Positions 61,694 through 64,000 of a DNA stretch of 64,000 nt are shown piece after piece. How positions within the stretch are numbered: position 1 is the first letter of the stretch; each line of letters begins with the position of its first letter. The position numbers and the translations under genes were made by a program. The notes beneath the pieces were generated by a model. That model was not told where the DNA came from. It did no database searches and saw only the letters and a program-made list of their open reading frames with translations. Location of the stretch: NCBI RefSeq assembly GCF_005405905.1, contig NZ_BJHU01000021.1, positions 248,001 through 312,000 of the forward strand, given 5' to 3'. The DNA is from Acidovorax sp. NB1. Its GTDB lineage: Bacteria > Pseudomonadota > Gammaproteobacteria > Burkholderiales > Burkholderiaceae_C.

Positions 61694-61812
61694 GCCAACC
61701 CGCAGCCGGGCGCCAGGCCCAGGGCCTGCGCACACAAGAGGGTCAGCGACAAACGGGCGGACATGGGCGGTCAGAAGGTGGGAGAAAAACGCAAGAGAGG
61801 TTTGCGCCAGAA

Positions 61813-61827
61813 GCAATTATCAATTGC
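61813..61827. promoter_or_regulatory. GCAATT-ATC-AATTGC palindrome upstream of the GGDEF-EAL gene
   Basis: A 6-3-6 palindrome in the 213-bp gap between the chemoreceptor and the GGDEF-EAL gene. The minus strand includes GATAAT, a good -10 box. No clear -35 is present. Could be a promoter with a regulator site. Confidence 0.35.
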
Positions 61828-61906
61828 ATCTTCGCACACTCCCATGGCTTGTCCAGCCCACTTTGGCAGGGGCTGCGCCCGCCGCCTGCGCTGCCCGCCT
61901 CCGGGG

Positions 61907-63430
61907 TCAGGCCACGCGGAATTGCCCCACGGTCTGCGACAACGCCACGGCCTGCTGGCTCAGCGACTGGGCGGCTGCCAGGGCTTCCTCCACCAGCGCC
62001 GCGTTCTGCTGCGTGCTCTGGTCCATCTGCGAGATGGCCTGGTTGACCTGGGCGATTCCCGCGCTTTGTTCACCGCTGGCGGCGCTGATCTCGGCGACCA
62101 TGGTGGTCACGCTTTTCACGCCCGCCACCACCTCGCCCATGGTGGCGCCGGCCTGCTCCACCAACTGGGTGCCCACACCCACCTTGGCCACGGAGTCATC
62201 GATCAGGCCCTTGATCTCCTTGGCTGCGGCCGCGCTGCGCTGGGCCAGGCTGCGCACCTCGCTGGCCACCACGGCAAAACCCCGGCCCTGCTCACCGGCG
62301 CGGGCCGCTTCCACCGCAGCGTTGAGCGCAAGGATGTTGGTCTGGAACGCAATACCGTCGATGACGCTGATGATGTCCACGATCTTGCGCGATGACTGGT
62401 CGATGGAGCCCATGGTGCCCACCACCTGCTGCACCACGTCACCGCCGCGCACGGCCATGTCGGATGCCGAGCGGGCCAGCTCATCGGCCCGTTTGGCGTT
62501 GGCCGCGTTCTGCTGCACGGTGGAGGTGAGCTGCTCCATCGAGGCCGCTGTCTCCTGCAGCGCGCTGGCCTGCGACTCGGTGCGGGCTGACAGGTCGCCA
62601 TTGCCTGCGGCAATTTCGGAGGACGCGGTGTTGATGGAGTCGGTGCTGTCGCGCACCTGCTTCACCAGGTGCGAGAGGTTGTCGCGCATGGCGCGGATGG
62701 CATGCAGGATGCTGGTGGTGTCGCCGGGCAGCGTCTGCACGTCCACAGCCAGGTTGCCTTCGGCGATCTGGGTGACCACCTCGGCCGCGTACTGGGGCTC
62801 GCCGCCAAGCTGGTGCACCAGCGTGCGCAGCATCTGCCAGGCCATCAGCGCCACGATGAGCATCAGCACCGCGCCAATGGACAGCAGGATGGCCGTGTTG
62901 CGCCAGAAGGCGTTTTCGATGTCGTCCACATAGTCGCCAAAACCGATGATCCAGTCCCAGGGCTCGAACTTGATGATGGCGTAGAGCTTGTCCACCGGCT
63001 CCTTGGCGCCGGGGCGCGTGCCGGGGGCCGTCACGGTGCCCACGGTCACGCCCTGCAGCGCAGCGCGGTAGCGCACGCCCGCCTCCTTGCCGCCTTTTTC
63101 ATCGACGATGCCGATGCGCTTGGGGTTGGGGTGCACGTAGTTCACATCGTTCGTGAAGCCCCGGACAAAGAAGTATTTATCCTTGTCCACAAAACTGCCG
63201 ATGGTCTGGGCGGCTTCCTTGATGGCGTCTTCGCGCGAGAGCGCGCCGCTCTTCTCTTTTTCGTGCGACTTCTGGGCGGCCGCATGGGCCAGCACCACCA
63301 GGTTGGACAGCTGCGCCGTGCGCTCTTTCATCATCGACTGGTAGAGCGTGGTCAGCGCCATGGCCGACAGCACGACCAGGCCCAGGAGCGTGGCGGCGCA
63401 CAGCCACAGGATGCGGGTTTTGAGCTTCAT
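61907..63430 (-). CDS. Methyl-accepting chemotaxis protein with sCache-type sensor
   Basis: A 507-residue transmembrane chemoreceptor. Transmembrane helix 1 (about 8-30), periplasmic single-Cache domain (about 35-175, with [21 protein letters not shown] and [14 protein letters not shown]), transmembrane helix 2 (about 185-205), HAMP (about 207-260), and the cytoplasmic coiled-coil signalling domain. The hairpin tip is [20 protein letters not shown], then [18 protein letters not shown]. No CheR pentapeptide is seen at the end (GQFRVA). The ATG at 63430 has AGGACAGG upstream. Ligand not predictable; sCache domains of this type often bind small carboxylates. Confidence 0.94.
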   Translation of the reverse strand: MKLKTRILWLCAATLLGLVVLSAMALTTLYQSMMKERTAQLSNLVVLAHAAAQKSHEKEKSGALSREDAIKEAAQTIGSFVDKDKYFFVRGFTNDVNYVHPNPKRIGIVDEKGGKEAGVRYRAALQGVTVGTVTAPGTRPGAKEPVDKLYAIIKFEPWDWIIGFGDYVDDIENAFWRNTAILLSIGAVLMLIVALMAWQMLRTLVHQLGGEPQYAAEVVTQIAEGNLAVDVQTLPGDTTSILHAIRAMRDNLSHLVKQVRDSTDSINTASSEIAAGNGDLSARTESQASALQETAASMEQLTSTVQQNAANAKRADELARSASDMAVRGGDVVQQVVGTMGSIDQSSRKIVDIISVIDGIAFQTNILALNAAVEAARAGEQGRGFAVVASEVRSLAQRSAAAAKEIKGLIDDSVAKVGVGTQLVEQAGATMGEVVAGVKSVTTMVAEISAASGEQSAGIAQVNQAISQMDQSTQQNAALVEEALAAAQSLSQQAVALSQTVGQFRVA

Positions 63431-63550
63431 GGACCTGTCCTCTTCTCGGAATACGAAATTTAAAGTAACCAGAAGATACAACGCAGCCCATATCCTGTGG
63501 GCGTGGTGGCCTAAAAACTGGGGCGCGGAGCCCCGTCTGGCCGCGCCAGA

Positions 63551-64000
63551 TCAGGTCCCTGCCCGCTCCAGCATGGCATGCAGCAACACATTGCACCCCG
63601 CCTCGATGTGCTCGGGCTTGGCGTCCTCGATCTCGTTGTGGCTGATGCCGTCCTTGCAGGGGATGAAGATCATGCCGCTGGGCGCGAGCTTGGCCATGTA
63701 GACAGCATCGTGCCCTGCACCCGAGACGGCGGGCATGTGGCTGTAGCCGAGCTTGGCCGCAGCGCGGCCCACGGCCTCCACGCACTCGGGCTGGAAGAGC
63801 TGCGCGGGGTAGCTGGACACCATCTCGATGTGCACCTGCACGCCATGTTCCTTGGCCACCTGGTCGGCAAAGGCCTTGACCTCGCCGGCCATGGCGTCCA
63901 CCAGTTCGTCCGTGCTGTTGCGCAGGTCGATGCTGAACTTGACCCGGCCCGGAATCACGTTGCGGCTGTTGGGGAACACCTGCACCATGCCCACGGTGCC
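63551..64000 (-). CDS. M20-family amidohydrolase (N-carbamoyl-amino acid hydrolase / allantoate amidohydrolase type), partial
   Basis: Only the last 150 or so codons are present; the gene continues beyond the right edge. VQVFPNSRNVIPGRVKFSIDLRN is the conserved dimerisation-domain strand of the hydantoinase/carbamoylase group. SGAGHDAVYMAKLAP carries the catalytic-region His, and SGMIFIPCKDGISHNEIED holds the final metal-binding His. These enzymes remove carbamoyl or ureido groups in hydantoin, pyrimidine or purine breakdown. The exact substrate cannot be told from this part. Confidence 0.88.
   Translation of the reverse strand, partial: GTVGMVQVFPNSRNVIPGRVKFSIDLRNSTDELVDAMAGEVKAFADQVAKEHGVQVHIEMVSSYPAQLFQPECVEAVGRAAAKLGYSHMPAVSGAGHDAVYMAKLAPSGMIFIPCKDGISHNEIEDAKPEHIEAGCNVLLHAMLERAGT

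Noticed and set aside
59642-62395. A 917-codon plus-strand frame opposite the GGDEF-EAL and chemoreceptor genes
   Set aside because: Antisense shadow of high-GC genes; low-complexity translation without recognisable motifs.

Overview
The window looks like a chromosome segment from a betaproteobacterium of the family Comamonadaceae, most like Acidovorax or a close relative. The grounds are the high-GC coding bias, the gene orders mlaFED-mlaA-mlaCB-ibaG-murA-hisGD and mrcA/pilMNOPQ/aroB/dgt, the short HisG form, System II cytochrome c maturation, and a family of short intergenic repeats I associate with this group. Nothing here looks like a plasmid or prophage. No tRNA, rRNA or CRISPR array was seen. 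Almost all of it is core housekeeping sequence with a few accessory insertions.

Layout. 1-9158: histidine genes, all on the minus strand, in two blocks (hisG-hisD at 7100-9158; hisC-hisB-hisH-hisA-hisF at 120-4347). Between them lie a divergent MocR-type regulator and DUF2917 gene, and a CopG-like antitoxin/PIN toxin pair whose toxin gene overlaps hisC by 4 bp. 9155-16675: murA, ibaG, a YadGH-type ABC exporter and the Mla phospholipid-transport operon. 16995-23252: gltB-gltD. 23429-28344: a REP-associated tyrosine transposase, a Methyltransf_32-type methyltransferase with DUF1415, dgt and aroB. 28345-35597: a distinctly AT-richer block with a Gly-tethered lipoprotein and pilQ-P-O-N-M; aroK, usually found between pilQ and aroB, is not there. 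35875-42215: mrcA, cyaY, lptM, a di-iron ODP protein, msrPQ and a 270-bp MITE with perfect 18-bp ends and a TTA target duplication. 42216-48281: resB-ccsB, cytochrome c4, engB and an epoxide-hydrolase-like gene. 48384-53649: two lipid A acyltransferase-like genes, metK, DUF1328, hemerythrin and a heme-c/GGDEF protein. 53813-59602: NrtR regulator divergent from an NAD salvage operon (pncA-pncB-nadE-nadM/Nudix). 59627-64000: GGDEF-EAL protein, chemoreceptor and a partial M20 amidohydrolase.

How the genes work together. Envelope upkeep is the main theme (Mla lipid transport, MurA, PBP1A, LptM, LpxL-like enzymes, MsrPQ repair of periplasmic proteins, type IV pili). Anabolism is the second (His, Glu, shikimate, SAM, NAD). 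The NAD block is a complete nicotinamide-to-NAD route with its own repressor candidate and a duplicated promoter-like operator.

The most unusual structures are: the toxin-antitoxin module coupled to hisC, with two identical 13-bp palindromes at its promoter; six CTGTAC-type boxes between the MocR and DUF2917 genes; the low-GC pilus block with its extra lipoprotein and no aroK; the MITE; and about eight copies of a dispersed intergenic repeat, one of which supplies the apparent TTG start of dgt.
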